NCBI GenBank assembly: GCA_964649825.1
Contig: CAZYQW010000064.1
Span: 1 to 48,818 of the forward strand
Length of the DNA stretch: 48,818 nt
Origin: CAZYQW01 sp964649825
Lineage (GTDB): Bacteria > Planctomycetota > B15-G4 > JADJEK01
Direction: 5' to 3'
In this document: piece by piece, positions 8,140 through 16,359 of the stretch
How positions within the stretch are numbered: position 1 is the first letter of the stretch
How the letters are laid out: each line of letters begins with the position of its first letter
Notes under the pieces: generated by a model
Database searches by the model: none
Told to the model about the DNA's origin: nothing
The model's input: the letters and a program-made list of their open reading frames with translations, nothing else
Program-made: the position numbers and the translations under genes

Positions 8140-10863
8140 ATGGTTCGATCTAGAACGAACGGGCACTCGGATTTGGCGGGGACGGGTCACTACGAATGCT
8201 TCGGAGCACGCGTCGCTTGCGCCGTGTGGCTCGTTGTCGTTGCCGGGGCGGACGCGGTCGCGCAGAAGGTGCCGGGGAAAGTCGCGACGGTGCCCACGCC
8301 GCCCGAGTTGCCGCGGAGCTTCCGGCTCGACTTCCAAGGAGCCAAGCGCTACCTCCTGCGCGACGGCGAGGCCCAGAACCCCGACTCCCCGTACGTGCTC
8401 GCTGTCGCCGGCGGGGCGAAGCTCTGGTTCGACGACTACTACCTGACCGCCCAGAACATCCTCGTCTGGCTCGAGCCGACCGCGCTCGGCGACGCGAACG
8501 CGAGCGAACGGGCCGACGACTTCCCGTACGGTGTCGAATCTCCGCTCGAGCCGCGCGACGCGGCGCAGGATCGGTTCGCGTCGGTGCAGGATCCCTCCGG
8601 CCTTCCTCCCTTCGTCTCCACGGGTCGGCTGCGCGAGCTGTACGCCGAGGGCGACGTGTACATCCAGCAGGGCGAAGCCCGTACGTTCCAGGCCGAGAAG
8701 GCGTACTTCAACGTGCTCGAGAACCGCTCGCTGATCGTGCAGGGCGAGATCCGAACCGACCTTGCCGGCTTGTCGCTCGCCGAGACGTCCGCAGAGTCTT
8801 CGCCCGCCGCCTCCAAGGACGGCGACGTCCGCTCGGTGCCGATCGTGATCCGCGCGGCGGAGATCCGCGGAGTGTCCAACGGTCTGTGGGAAGCACAGAA
8901 CGCGCGCGTCACGACGTCCTCGTTCGCGAAGCCGGGATACCACATCGCCATGGACCGGCTCGTCTACGAGGACCGCGCGGTGGAGCTCGGCGGTCGCGTC
9001 AGCGGCTACGGCAACCAATTCGTGCTCGGCGACGTCCCGCTGCTGACGCTGCCGTACTTCTCGATCCGCACCGGCACGCAGAGCCCGCTCCCGCTGATCG
9101 GGCTCTCGACCGGCGCGTCGAGCCAGTTCGGTCTCTTCCTCGAGACTCGCTGGGGCAGCGTGTTCGAGGACGCTGGCAACCAGTTCAATCAGGCGCTCGG
9201 CGTGGACGGCGACTTCTCGGGGCTGTGGTTCGCGGACGTCAACCTGTACTCGAAGCGGGGGCTCGGCCTGGGCGGCGGCGTCGAGTACGAGACCAAGGAC
9301 GGCGAGCGGCGAAAGTACTTCGGCCGTACCGAGTTCTTCGTCATCCATGACTTCAGCGGGGACGACGAGACCGCGCGCGGCAAACGAGAGAACTTCGAGG
9401 GGCTGCGCGGCTACTTCCAGACCCAGAACCGTTTCTTCCTGCCCGACGACTGGCAGCTCGACACCGAGATCTACTACGTCAGCGACCGCGACTTCCTGAA
9501 GGAGTTCAAGGAGGACAAGTTCAAGGAGGAGAAGGCGCCGGAGACGTACGCCTACTTGAAGAAGACGGTCGGGGACACCGAGGTCTCGGCGCTAGTCCGC
9601 GCACGCATCAACGACTGGCAGTCGCAGACGTCCTACCTGCCGCAGTTCACCTACGACGTGGTGTCGCGCCCGATCGCCGAGTTCGAGAGCTTCGGCGACG
9701 CACTCGGCATGTCCGAGCCGGCACGGTTGTACTGGGATCATCGCTCGGAAGTCGGGTTCGTGAACCGCAAGCTCGGCGACTTCGAGAACAAGCGCGATCG
9801 CTCCGGCACCGCCTTCCGGATCGATGACGTCGAACGCCTGCGACTGCCGTTCGACGTCGGCTCCTTCGGGTTCGACCCGTACGTCGAGAACCGCGTGACG
9901 CTCTGGGCCGGCGACGGCGACCGCGACGGATCCGACGAAGCGCGCGAGGCGATGACGATCGGCTTCAACGCGAACACCCAATTCTGGCGCACGGACGCGG
10001 ACTACGAGTCGGAGCTCTGGAACATCCACGGCATCCGCCACCTCGTCATCCCGACGCTGCGCTACCGCTGGACGTTCCTCTCCACCGTCGACTCGCAGGA
10101 CTTGATCCCCTACGACCGCGTCGAGTCGTTCGACAAGCTGCACATCCTCGTGCCGGGGATCCGCAGCCGCTACCAGACGAAGCGGATGACGGCGAACGGC
10201 GTCGAGACCGTCACGTTCCTCGACTTCGACGTCCAACAGCCTCTCATCATCTCGACCGACCGCGGCGACCAGGACTTCCTCGGCGACCTCCACGTCGAAG
10301 CGAAGTGGCGGCCCGACATGGAGCCCTATCTCCTTCGCAACTCGACGTTGGGGGTGTCGACCGATCTGAACTGGAACGACGCGGAGGTCGATCGATTCAA
10401 GATCGAGTTCCACACCGAGCCCGGGCAGGACTTCTACTCGCGCGTCGCCTACTCATGGGCGCAACGGGGTCGGGTCAGCCCGACGCTCGCGCTCGAGGGG
10501 TTCGCACCCAAGGATCAGAAGAACGACAACCTGAGCAGCCTGACGTTCGAGTTCGGATACCAGGCGACGCGTCTCTGGGAGTTCGTCGTCCTCAAGCAGT
10601 TCGACTTCGGCGGAGAGGGAAGCGGGGGTGGCGAGAATCGGCTCATCGTGCGGCGCCGAACCGCCGACTGGATGTTCGAGTTCGGCCTTGGCGCTTCGGG
10701 TGCCGGCACCGGCATCGGCATCACGGTCACTCCGATCGCCCTGTTCAAACGCCCGGAGCGCGATCGGTTCCAGACCGCGCTCTCCGACAACTACGACCTG
10801 ACGCCGATCTTCGAGGAGCCGGTCTACGCGTCGGGGCCCGTCTTCGGTGCGAACGAGCCGTGA
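8140..10863 (+). CDS. lptD: LptD-like LPS-assembly outer membrane protein
   Basis: The 907-residue protein has a signal peptide near residues 22-41 ending in a VAGADAVAQ-type cleavage region. It then has an OstA/LptA-like domain (RSFRLDFQGAKRYLL...AGGAKLWFDDYYLTAQNI, interrupted here) and a long aromatic, alternating beta-strand region expected to be a barrel. The landmark GDVPLLTLPYFSIRTG matches the LptD strand region. It follows the giant LptC/LptA-like gene by 63 bases. I see no obvious cysteine pattern like the E. coli LptD disulfides, and LptE is not recognisable here. The ATG at 8140 gives a long pre-sequence; the true start could be internal. Confidence 0.82.
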   Translation: MVRSRTNGHSDLAGTGHYECFGARVACAVWLVVVAGADAVAQKVPGKVATVPTPPELPRSFRLDFQGAKRYLLRDGEAQNPDSPYVLAVAGGAKLWFDDYYLTAQNILVWLEPTALGDANASERADDFPYGVESPLEPRDAAQDRFASVQDPSGLPPFVSTGRLRELYAEGDVYIQQGEARTFQAEKAYFNVLENRSLIVQGEIRTDLAGLSLAETSAESSPAASKDGDVRSVPIVIRAAEIRGVSNGLWEAQNARVTTSSFAKPGYHIAMDRLVYEDRAVELGGRVSGYGNQFVLGDVPLLTLPYFSIRTGTQSPLPLIGLSTGASSQFGLFLETRWGSVFEDAGNQFNQALGVDGDFSGLWFADVNLYSKRGLGLGGGVEYETKDGERRKYFGRTEFFVIHDFSGDDETARGKRENFEGLRGYFQTQNRFFLPDDWQLDTEIYYVSDRDFLKEFKEDKFKEEKAPETYAYLKKTVGDTEVSALVRARINDWQSQTSYLPQFTYDVVSRPIAEFESFGDALGMSEPARLYWDHRSEVGFVNRKLGDFENKRDRSGTAFRIDDVERLRLPFDVGSFGFDPYVENRVTLWAGDGDRDGSDEAREAMTIGFNANTQFWRTDADYESELWNIHGIRHLVIPTLRYRWTFLSTVDSQDLIPYDRVESFDKLHILVPGIRSRYQTKRMTANGVETVTFLDFDVQQPLIISTDRGDQDFLGDLHVEAKWRPDMEPYLLRNSTLGVSTDLNWNDAEVDRFKIEFHTEPGQDFYSRVAYSWAQRGRVSPTLALEGFAPKDQKNDNLSSLTFEFGYQATRLWEFVVLKQFDFGGEGSGGGENRLIVRRRTADWMFEFGLGASGAGTGIGITVTPIALFKRPERDRFQTALSDNYDLTPIFEEPVYASGPVFGANEP

Positions 10864-10928
10864 GCCTCGACGTCGACCCGGGAAGTCGAGGCCTCGCGGT
10901 TTCGCACGTTCTGATCTAGACTCGAGCC

Positions 10929-11378
10929 ATGTTCGCACCACCCCACCTCGCCTTCCTGGATCTTGGCTTCCAGGAGCTGTTCGTGATCATGGTGATGGCG
11001 TTGCTCCTCTTTGGGGGACGCCTGCCCGAAGTGGCGCGCTCGCTCGGCCGCACGGTGGGGGAATTCAAGCGTTCGGCCAACAGCATGACCCGCGAGTTCC
11101 GGTTCGACGACACGTCCTTCCCGTCCCGGCGGGACCTGAAGTCGGTCCAGAACAAGGTGAAGGAGCTCGCCAAGGACGTGACGGACGCCGCGCTTCCCGA
11201 CGCGAAGAAGAAGACTCCGGAAGAGACGGATCAACCCTCGAAGTCTGATCAAAGTGCTGGCAAAACGCCACCCGCCGCGGGGTCGGTCGCTCGCGCGTTC
11301 GATCGAGCCGATCCGTTGCCCGACGATGACAGCGAAACACCTCGACAGGAAGAAAAGCCGACTTCCAAGCTCAGTTGA
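10929..11378 (+). CDS. tatA: Sec-independent translocase subunit TatA/TatB type
   Basis: Single-span inner membrane protein of the twin-arginine pathway, which exports folded proteins. The 149 residues comprise a short N-terminus, a membrane helix at about 14-29, the hinge FGGRLPEVARSLG, an amphipathic helix (RTVGEFKRSAN) and a long charged, disordered tail. The hinge and lack of a TatB-specific feature favour TatA. tatB/tatC are not in the window. It follows the lptD-like gene by 65 bases, and its stop lies only six bases from the convergent MshEN gene stop. Confidence 0.9.
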   Translation: MFAPPHLAFLDLGFQELFVIMVMALLLFGGRLPEVARSLGRTVGEFKRSANSMTREFRFDDTSFPSRRDLKSVQNKVKELAKDVTDAALPDAKKKTPEETDQPSKSDQSAGKTPPAAGSVARAFDRADPLPDDDSETPRQEEKPTSKLS

Positions 11379-11384
11379 TGGCTC

Positions 11385-11900
11385 TTAGCTCTCGAAGAGC
11401 TGGTCGAAGCGGTCCGCGAGGGCGTCGGTGATCTTCTCCAAGGGGAACTTGTCCTGAAGCGTGTTCTGGAGGTCCGAGTTGAGCGCGATGAACAGGCTCA
11501 CCTCGAGCCCGGTCGATTCCTCGATCTCCTCGATGATCTCGACCGAGAGGTCACCGGAGGTGGCCATCAAGAGGACCTTCCCAAACAGGTCCAGGGGAAC
11601 GAGGCGATGCTGATGCAAGAACGCGTGCGGGAGGAGGTTCAACACGTCGCCCGCGATGTCGTAGGTCGACGTGTACATGAATGGAAGTTGGAACTGCGCG
11701 ACCAGGCACTTCGCCACTTCCCACTCGGTGACGAGGCCCATGGAGGTCATTACCTCACCGATCAGACCTCCCGACGTCTTCTGCTCGTGAAGAGCTGTAT
11801 CGAGATCTGCCCGTGAGATGTACCCCTCTTCCACGAGAATCTCGCCCAACCTCCGTTGGCTCGAGAACTTGCGGTCGAGTGCCTTGCGTGCGTTCGCCAC
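11385..11900 (-). CDS. Stand-alone MshEN / GspE N-terminal domain protein
   Basis: The 171-residue protein begins RRLGEILVEEGYISRADLDTAL with LHEQKTSGGLIGEVMTSMGLV after it. This is the paired-helix domain at the N-terminus of GspE/PilB assembly ATPases (MshEN, a known cyclic-di-GMP binding fold in some members). No ATPase domain follows. The RLGEIL...G.LIGE pattern resembles the MshEN ligand motif. I chose the GTG at 11900 because GGAGG lies 9 bases upstream; a TTG at 11927 is possible. It is the last gene after gyrB, 87 bases away. The role may be nucleotide sensing or partner binding; this is inference. Confidence 0.75.
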   Translation of the reverse strand: MANARKALDRKFSSQRRLGEILVEEGYISRADLDTALHEQKTSGGLIGEVMTSMGLVTEWEVAKCLVAQFQLPFMYTSTYDIAGDVLNLLPHAFLHQHRLVPLDLFGKVLLMATSGDLSVEIIEEIEESTGLEVSLFIALNSDLQNTLQDKFPLEKITDALADRFDQLFES

Positions 11901-11987
11901 TTCCGTGGACCTCCGTGCATCCGACAAGAGAAATCGGACTGCCCGAAGGTCGGACTGAAGTGGAACTGTGACGTGCGTTGGGAAACT

Positions 11988-14507
11988 TCACACATCCAAG
12001 TTACGGACTTCGAGCGCGTGCTTCTCGATGAAGGCGCGACGCGGTTCGACCTGCTCTCCCATCAGGACGGTGAACAGGTGGTCGGCCTTCACTTCGTCCT
12101 CGAGCTTGACGAGGTAGAGAGTGCGAGTCGCCGGATCCATCGTCGACTCCCAGAGCTGATCTGGATTCATCTCGCCGAGACCCTTGTAGCGCTGAAGGTC
12201 GATGTCCTTCTGGCCGAACTCTCGAACGGTCGCGACCGCCGCCGCGAGGCTCGACAGGTTCTTCGTGTGGCTGCCGAAGTGGATGACGAGGCGCGACGAT
12301 GACTCGGGATCGACGAGGTAGTCGTCTGCTCCGAAGCCGAGCGGCTCGAGCGCGGCCAGCGCTTTCTCGAAGTCGCCGCGGGAACGGAACTCGTGGATGA
12401 AGAAGTCCGCGTCGCTGCGTGAAGAGCCTTCGACCGACAGGATCGGCTCGCGACCGAGTCGCTCCTTCGCCACGTCGAGGAAGTGATCTCTCGCGGCCTC
12501 GTCCGCGAAGTACTGATCGTCACCGTCAGCCGGTCGCACGAGAAGGAGTGGTGCCCGGCCGATTCGCTTCGCCGCGGCGAGATAGGTCGTCAGATCGATG
12601 CCTGGCGCGGCGGCGAGGACGACCCGCGCCGCACGTTCCATTCGCTCGAGAACCCGCGCCAGCGTCCGCAGCTCGTCCCCCTCGACGAAGCGGCCCGTTT
12701 TCTTGTCCTCGAACCGCGCCCCGTCCAAACCCGCGTCCAGGAGCGCGCCTTCGCGTTCGCTCTCGTTGTGGAGGTAGCGCTCGACCTTTCCCTTCTTCAG
12801 CTTGTAGAGCGGCGGCGCCGCAACGTAGACGCGGCCCGCGTCGATCAGCGGCTTCATGTGCCGGTAGAAGAACGTCAGCAGCAGCGTACGGATGTGCGAC
12901 CCGTCCACGTCCGCGTCGGTCATGATGATGATCTTGCCGTAGCGGAGGTTCTCGATCTCGAGCCCCCGTCCATCTTCTTCGGTCTCGATGCCGATGCCGG
13001 TCCCGAGCGCCGTGATGATGGTCGCGATCTCGGTGTGCGACAGCATCTTGTCGAGCCGCGCTTTCTCGACGTTCAGGATCTTCCCACGCAGCGGCAGGAT
13101 CGCCTGGTAGCGCCGATCGCGTGCCTGCTTCGCGGATCCACCGGCCGAGTCGCCCTCGACGAGGAAGAGCTCCGTCTCCTCGTTCGACCGCGACTGACAG
13201 TCGGCGAGCTTCCCCGGCAGGTTGCCGCTCGCGAGTGCACCTTTGCGGCGCACGAGATCGCGCGAGCGACGCGCAGCCTCCCGTGCACGCTTCGCGGTGA
13301 CCGCCTTGTTGACGATCGTCTTCGCCGTCGATGGGTTCTCTTCGAAGTACGTGCCAAGCGCTTCGTTCACGAGGGCTTCGACCAGCCCCTGAACGTCGCG
13401 GTTTCCCAGCTTGATCTTCGTTTGGCTTTCGAACTGGGGGTCTGGATGGTGCAGGCTCAACACCGCGGCGAGACCTTCTCGCACATCCTCACCATCCGGC
13501 GCCTCGTCCTCTTTGACGAGGTTGTGGGAGCGAGCGTAGCCGTTCACCGCGCGCGTGAGGGCGGCACGGAAGCCCGACAGGTGCGTTCCCCCTTCGATCG
13601 TGTTGACGTTGTTGACGAAGCTGTAGACGTCCTCTCGGTAGCCGTTGTTGTACTGCATGGCCACTTCGAGCACCATCTCGCCGCTGGCTGGGTTCTCCTT
13701 GTCGATCGGTGTGGACCGCTGGACGTGGATGATGTCGGGGTGGATCGGACCCTTGTTCGAGTTCAGCAGGTCGACGAACGAGCGCAGGCCCTCGGGATAC
13801 GCGAAGTGCTCCCTCTTTCCGGTGCGCTCGTCCAAGATGTCGATCTCGAGACCGCTACGCCCCATCAGAAAGGACATCTCTCGAAGCCGGCGGCTGAGCG
13901 TCTCGAACGAGAACTCCGTCTCCTCGAAGATATTGGCATCCGGGCGGAAGGTCACGATCGTGCCCCGGCGATCGGTCGGGCCCATGTCCCGAAGATCGCT
14001 CATCTTCTTCCCATACTCGTATCGCTGGATGTAGATTCGACCCTTACGGTGGATCTCGACCTCGAGCCACTCGGAGAGTGCGTTGACGACCGACGCCCCG
14101 ACGCCGTGGAGCCCTCCCGAGACCTTGTAGTTCTTCCGATCGAACTTGCCGCCGGCGTGAAGTCGGGTCATGACAAGCTCGACGGCCGGGACCTTCTCTT
14201 TCTCGTGCATCTCGGTCGGAATGCCTCGTCCGTTATCGTCCACCTTCACCGAGTTGTCGGGGTGGATCGTGACGTAGACCCGAGTGCAGTGACCCGCGAG
14301 CGCCTCATCGATCGCGTTGTCGACGATCTCGTACACGCAGTGGTGCAGGCCACCGCTGCTCGTGTCACCGATGTACATCGCCGGTCGGTGGCGAACGCCC
14401 TCCAGACCTTCGAGGACCTGGATCGACGAGGAGTCGTATTCGGGGGAGTCGGTCAGCGTCTTGTCGACGGGTGACTCATCGGACGGTTCGTTTGCATCAT
14501 CTGCCAT
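11988..14507 (-). CDS. gyrB: DNA gyrase subunit B
   Basis: ATPase subunit of the A2B2 type II topoisomerase that introduces negative supercoils. The 839-residue protein has the GHKL ATPase domain (EIVDNAIDEAL, DNGRGIP, GGLHGVGASVVNALS), the transducer, and the TOPRIM domain with EGDSAGGSAKQARDRR near residue 450 and the DADVDGSHI metal site. A roughly 170-residue insertion precedes the C-terminal QRYKGLGEMNPDQLWE motif, as in long Gram-negative GyrB. The start overlaps the end of dciA by 11 bases, which puts it in the dnaA-dnaN replication block. gyrA is not nearby. Confidence 0.98.
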   Translation of the reverse strand: MADDANEPSDESPVDKTLTDSPEYDSSSIQVLEGLEGVRHRPAMYIGDTSSGGLHHCVYEIVDNAIDEALAGHCTRVYVTIHPDNSVKVDDNGRGIPTEMHEKEKVPAVELVMTRLHAGGKFDRKNYKVSGGLHGVGASVVNALSEWLEVEIHRKGRIYIQRYEYGKKMSDLRDMGPTDRRGTIVTFRPDANIFEETEFSFETLSRRLREMSFLMGRSGLEIDILDERTGKREHFAYPEGLRSFVDLLNSNKGPIHPDIIHVQRSTPIDKENPASGEMVLEVAMQYNNGYREDVYSFVNNVNTIEGGTHLSGFRAALTRAVNGYARSHNLVKEDEAPDGEDVREGLAAVLSLHHPDPQFESQTKIKLGNRDVQGLVEALVNEALGTYFEENPSTAKTIVNKAVTAKRAREAARRSRDLVRRKGALASGNLPGKLADCQSRSNEETELFLVEGDSAGGSAKQARDRRYQAILPLRGKILNVEKARLDKMLSHTEIATIITALGTGIGIETEEDGRGLEIENLRYGKIIIMTDADVDGSHIRTLLLTFFYRHMKPLIDAGRVYVAAPPLYKLKKGKVERYLHNESEREGALLDAGLDGARFEDKKTGRFVEGDELRTLARVLERMERAARVVLAAAPGIDLTTYLAAAKRIGRAPLLLVRPADGDDQYFADEAARDHFLDVAKERLGREPILSVEGSSRSDADFFIHEFRSRGDFEKALAALEPLGFGADDYLVDPESSSRLVIHFGSHTKNLSSLAAAVATVREFGQKDIDLQRYKGLGEMNPDQLWESTMDPATRTLYLVKLEDEVKADHLFTVLMGEQVEPRRAFIEKHALEVRNLDV

Positions 14508-14820
14508 AGGTCGACGTTCCCACCCTGAACCGAAGCTTCTTGACGAAACCGATCTCAGGCTCGAGCTTCAGTCGCTCGAGCAACTCCTGGCCGCGGAAAC
14601 CACCAAGCTCGTAGGCGAGTCCCGCCGTGTCGGTTTCGATGGTTACGATTCCGTTCTTCATTCCGGCGACCTTCGTGCGCGCGGCCAGTTCAGGGCCGAT
14701 CACACGCGGGAACGCCTCGACGACTCGACGGAGAGGTTCGCTTCCGCTGATGCCGCGACGTGCGATCACATCGCGGATCAGCTTCCCCAGCAAAACGGGC
14801 TCGCTGCGACGTCGCGCCAT
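14497..14820 (-). CDS. dciA: DciA-type replicative helicase loader/operator (DUF721)
   Basis: A 107-residue protein with the DUF721 fold: EPLRRVVEAFPRVIGPELA, then the hydrophobic strand GIVTIETDTAGLAYELG and LLERL. DciA is the ancestral bacterial factor that helps load DnaB-type helicase and is found where DnaC/DnaI are absent. The start ATG overlaps the dnaN stop (TGATG) and the gene runs 11 bases into gyrB, so dnaN-dciA-gyrB are coupled. The same slot holds recF in many bacteria, and no recF is present. Sequence divergence in this family keeps the assignment slightly below certain. Confidence 0.87.
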   Translation of the reverse strand: MARRRSEPVLLGKLIRDVIARRGISGSEPLRRVVEAFPRVIGPELAARTKVAGMKNGIVTIETDTAGLAYELGGFRGQELLERLKLEPEIGFVKKLRFRVGTSTYGR

Positions 14821-15917
14821 CAGCTCGCCGTGATCGGCATCACCACGTAGAGGTCGTCGCAGTCGTCCAGCCGAAAGACTCCCGCGCCATTCCCTTCGCG
14901 ATACTCGAAGCGAACGGTTTCGGCGTGAAGAGGCTTCAGGAAGTCCGCGACGTACTCGGGATTGAAATCCACGGAGAGTTCTTTCGACCCCTCGATTCCT
15001 GTCTTCACCCTCGTCCGCGCTGCGCCACGGCCTTCGACCTCCGCGCGAACCTCGAGCGCGTCGTCCTTGATCTCGATCCGAACCGATCGCATCTCGTCGC
15101 CCGAGAAGACCGCGGTCTTGCGAACCGCCGCGAGCAGGGCCATCCGATGAACCGTCAAACGACCCGTGTAGTCCACGGGGATGACCGCCTCGAAATCCGG
15201 GAAGTCCCCTTCGACTGGCTTGACCGTCACGACGGAGCAGTCGGACGAGAAGACGATGCTTCCCTCCGCGATCGCGACATGGACGTTCGTCGTCCCCTCG
15301 GACCCCTTGAGACACTCCTGGAGACCCTTCACGGGGACGATCGCGCGCAGGCGGTCACCGGTCGCACCAGGCAGCGGACGGACCGCCAGCGCGAGCCTCC
15401 GGCCGTCGGTGGCGACGAACCGCACGATCCCCCTCCCCAGCTCGACCAGGACACCGTTCAGAGCATATCGGCCGACGTCCTTCGCCGCCGCGAACCAGGT
15501 TCGCTGGTACAGCTCCTCCAGGAACAACCGCGGCACCATGATTCCTTCCTGAGGCGACTCCGCGATCGTCGGAAACTCGCCTGGATCGTCGGTGACCAGA
15601 GTGTAGTCAGCGTCGATGGAATGGATCTCGCAGTGGCGCCCCTCCGACGAAATCGTGACCTCAGGGCCCTCGATCGAACGGAGGATCTCGACCAACGTGT
15701 GGGCGGTCAGGACGATCTCACCCTCACGTTCAACTTTCACCTCGACGAGGCGTGCCCGCACCGCGATTTCGAGATCGGTGGCGAGAGCGGCGCAGCCATC
15801 TTGAGACGCGATCAGCTTGATCCCCGACAAGATCGGACGAGTGGTGCGCGACGTGGCGACGCTCGAAGCGATCGTGACCCCGTTCAACAACGATTCACGT
15901 TGACAGACGATCTTCAT
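14820..15917 (-). CDS. dnaN: DNA polymerase III beta sliding clamp
   Basis: Ring-forming processivity clamp of the replicative polymerase, 365 residues, the normal length, with three clamp domains. Recognisable features are the N-terminal MKIVCQRESLLNGV, the SVATSRTTRPILSGIKL segment, FVATDGRRLALA in domain 2 and the C-terminal DDLYVVMPI that matches the family VMPMR end. The ATG at 15917 is the natural start; a candidate -10 lies about 40 bases upstream. It follows dnaA across a 442-base gap and overlaps dciA. Confidence 0.97.
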   Translation of the reverse strand: MKIVCQRESLLNGVTIASSVATSRTTRPILSGIKLIASQDGCAALATDLEIAVRARLVEVKVEREGEIVLTAHTLVEILRSIEGPEVTISSEGRHCEIHSIDADYTLVTDDPGEFPTIAESPQEGIMVPRLFLEELYQRTWFAAAKDVGRYALNGVLVELGRGIVRFVATDGRRLALAVRPLPGATGDRLRAIVPVKGLQECLKGSEGTTNVHVAIAEGSIVFSSDCSVVTVKPVEGDFPDFEAVIPVDYTGRLTVHRMALLAAVRKTAVFSGDEMRSVRIEIKDDALEVRAEVEGRGAARTRVKTGIEGSKELSVDFNPEYVADFLKPLHAETVRFEYREGNGAGVFRLDDCDDLYVVMPITAS

Positions 15918-15939
15918 CGACGTTCGTCTCGCAGGTCCA

Positions 15940-16230
15940 TGCTGATGATTCAGAAAGGAGTATAGAAAGAAACAGCAGTCTCAGAAAGGATGGACGAGTT
16001 CGGGAAAAGCACGGAGTTCGCGCTGTAGACGCGCTGGACTCAGGGCTTTGGGTACGGAAACGATCGTGGATAAGAATCCACGAGTCGCTCGATTCTGCAC
16101 AACGACGGCGGATCCACGCGGCGGGGCGCGAACGGGGTGTGCACCTCTTCTGGATCGAAAGGCGAACCATCCGGAGCGTCTCCAAGAGTCATCCACGAGA
16201 ATCCGAACGTGGCGACCGCGACATGTGGTG
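15940..16230. other. Putative replication origin (oriC) in the dnaA-dnaN gap
   Basis: This 442-base gap (15918-16359) between dnaA and dnaN has no credible gene. CGTGGATAA at 16065-16073 matches the DnaA box TGTGGATAA at 8 of 9 positions. It forms a palindrome with ATCCACG at 16076-16082. Further ATCCAC cores lie near 16112 and 16191, the latter within TCATCCACG (7 of 9). A locally AT-richer stretch at 15945-15995 could serve as the unwinding element. Position beside dnaA, dnaN and gyrB and near parB/parS supports an origin, but the boxes are few and imperfect. The remainder to 16359 shows nothing else I can support. Confidence 0.55.
15959..15987 (-). promoter_or_regulatory. Candidate dnaN promoter
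   Basis: On the minus strand a TATACT -10 (5/6) sits in the AT-richest part of the dnaA-dnaN gap, 17 bases after a poor -35 (TTTCTG). It would start transcription about 35 bases before the dnaN ATG. TCAGAAAGGA occurs twice on the plus strand here (15950-15959 and 15981-15990), flanking the element. Confidence 0.45.
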
Positions 16231-16359
16231 GTGCGAAGGAACCAAAGCGGACTTCGAGCAAGAGCAACGAACGAACGGCGCAAGGGACGCGAGCCCCCAG
16301 CCAACCGACACCAGAGGGTGTGAGCGGTGATCGTGCGCGATCGTGCAGGGAGTCGAACG

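Noticed and set aside
12483..14474. 663-codon plus-strand open frame opposite gyrB
   Set aside because: Shadow of gyrB, which is unmistakable on the minus strand.
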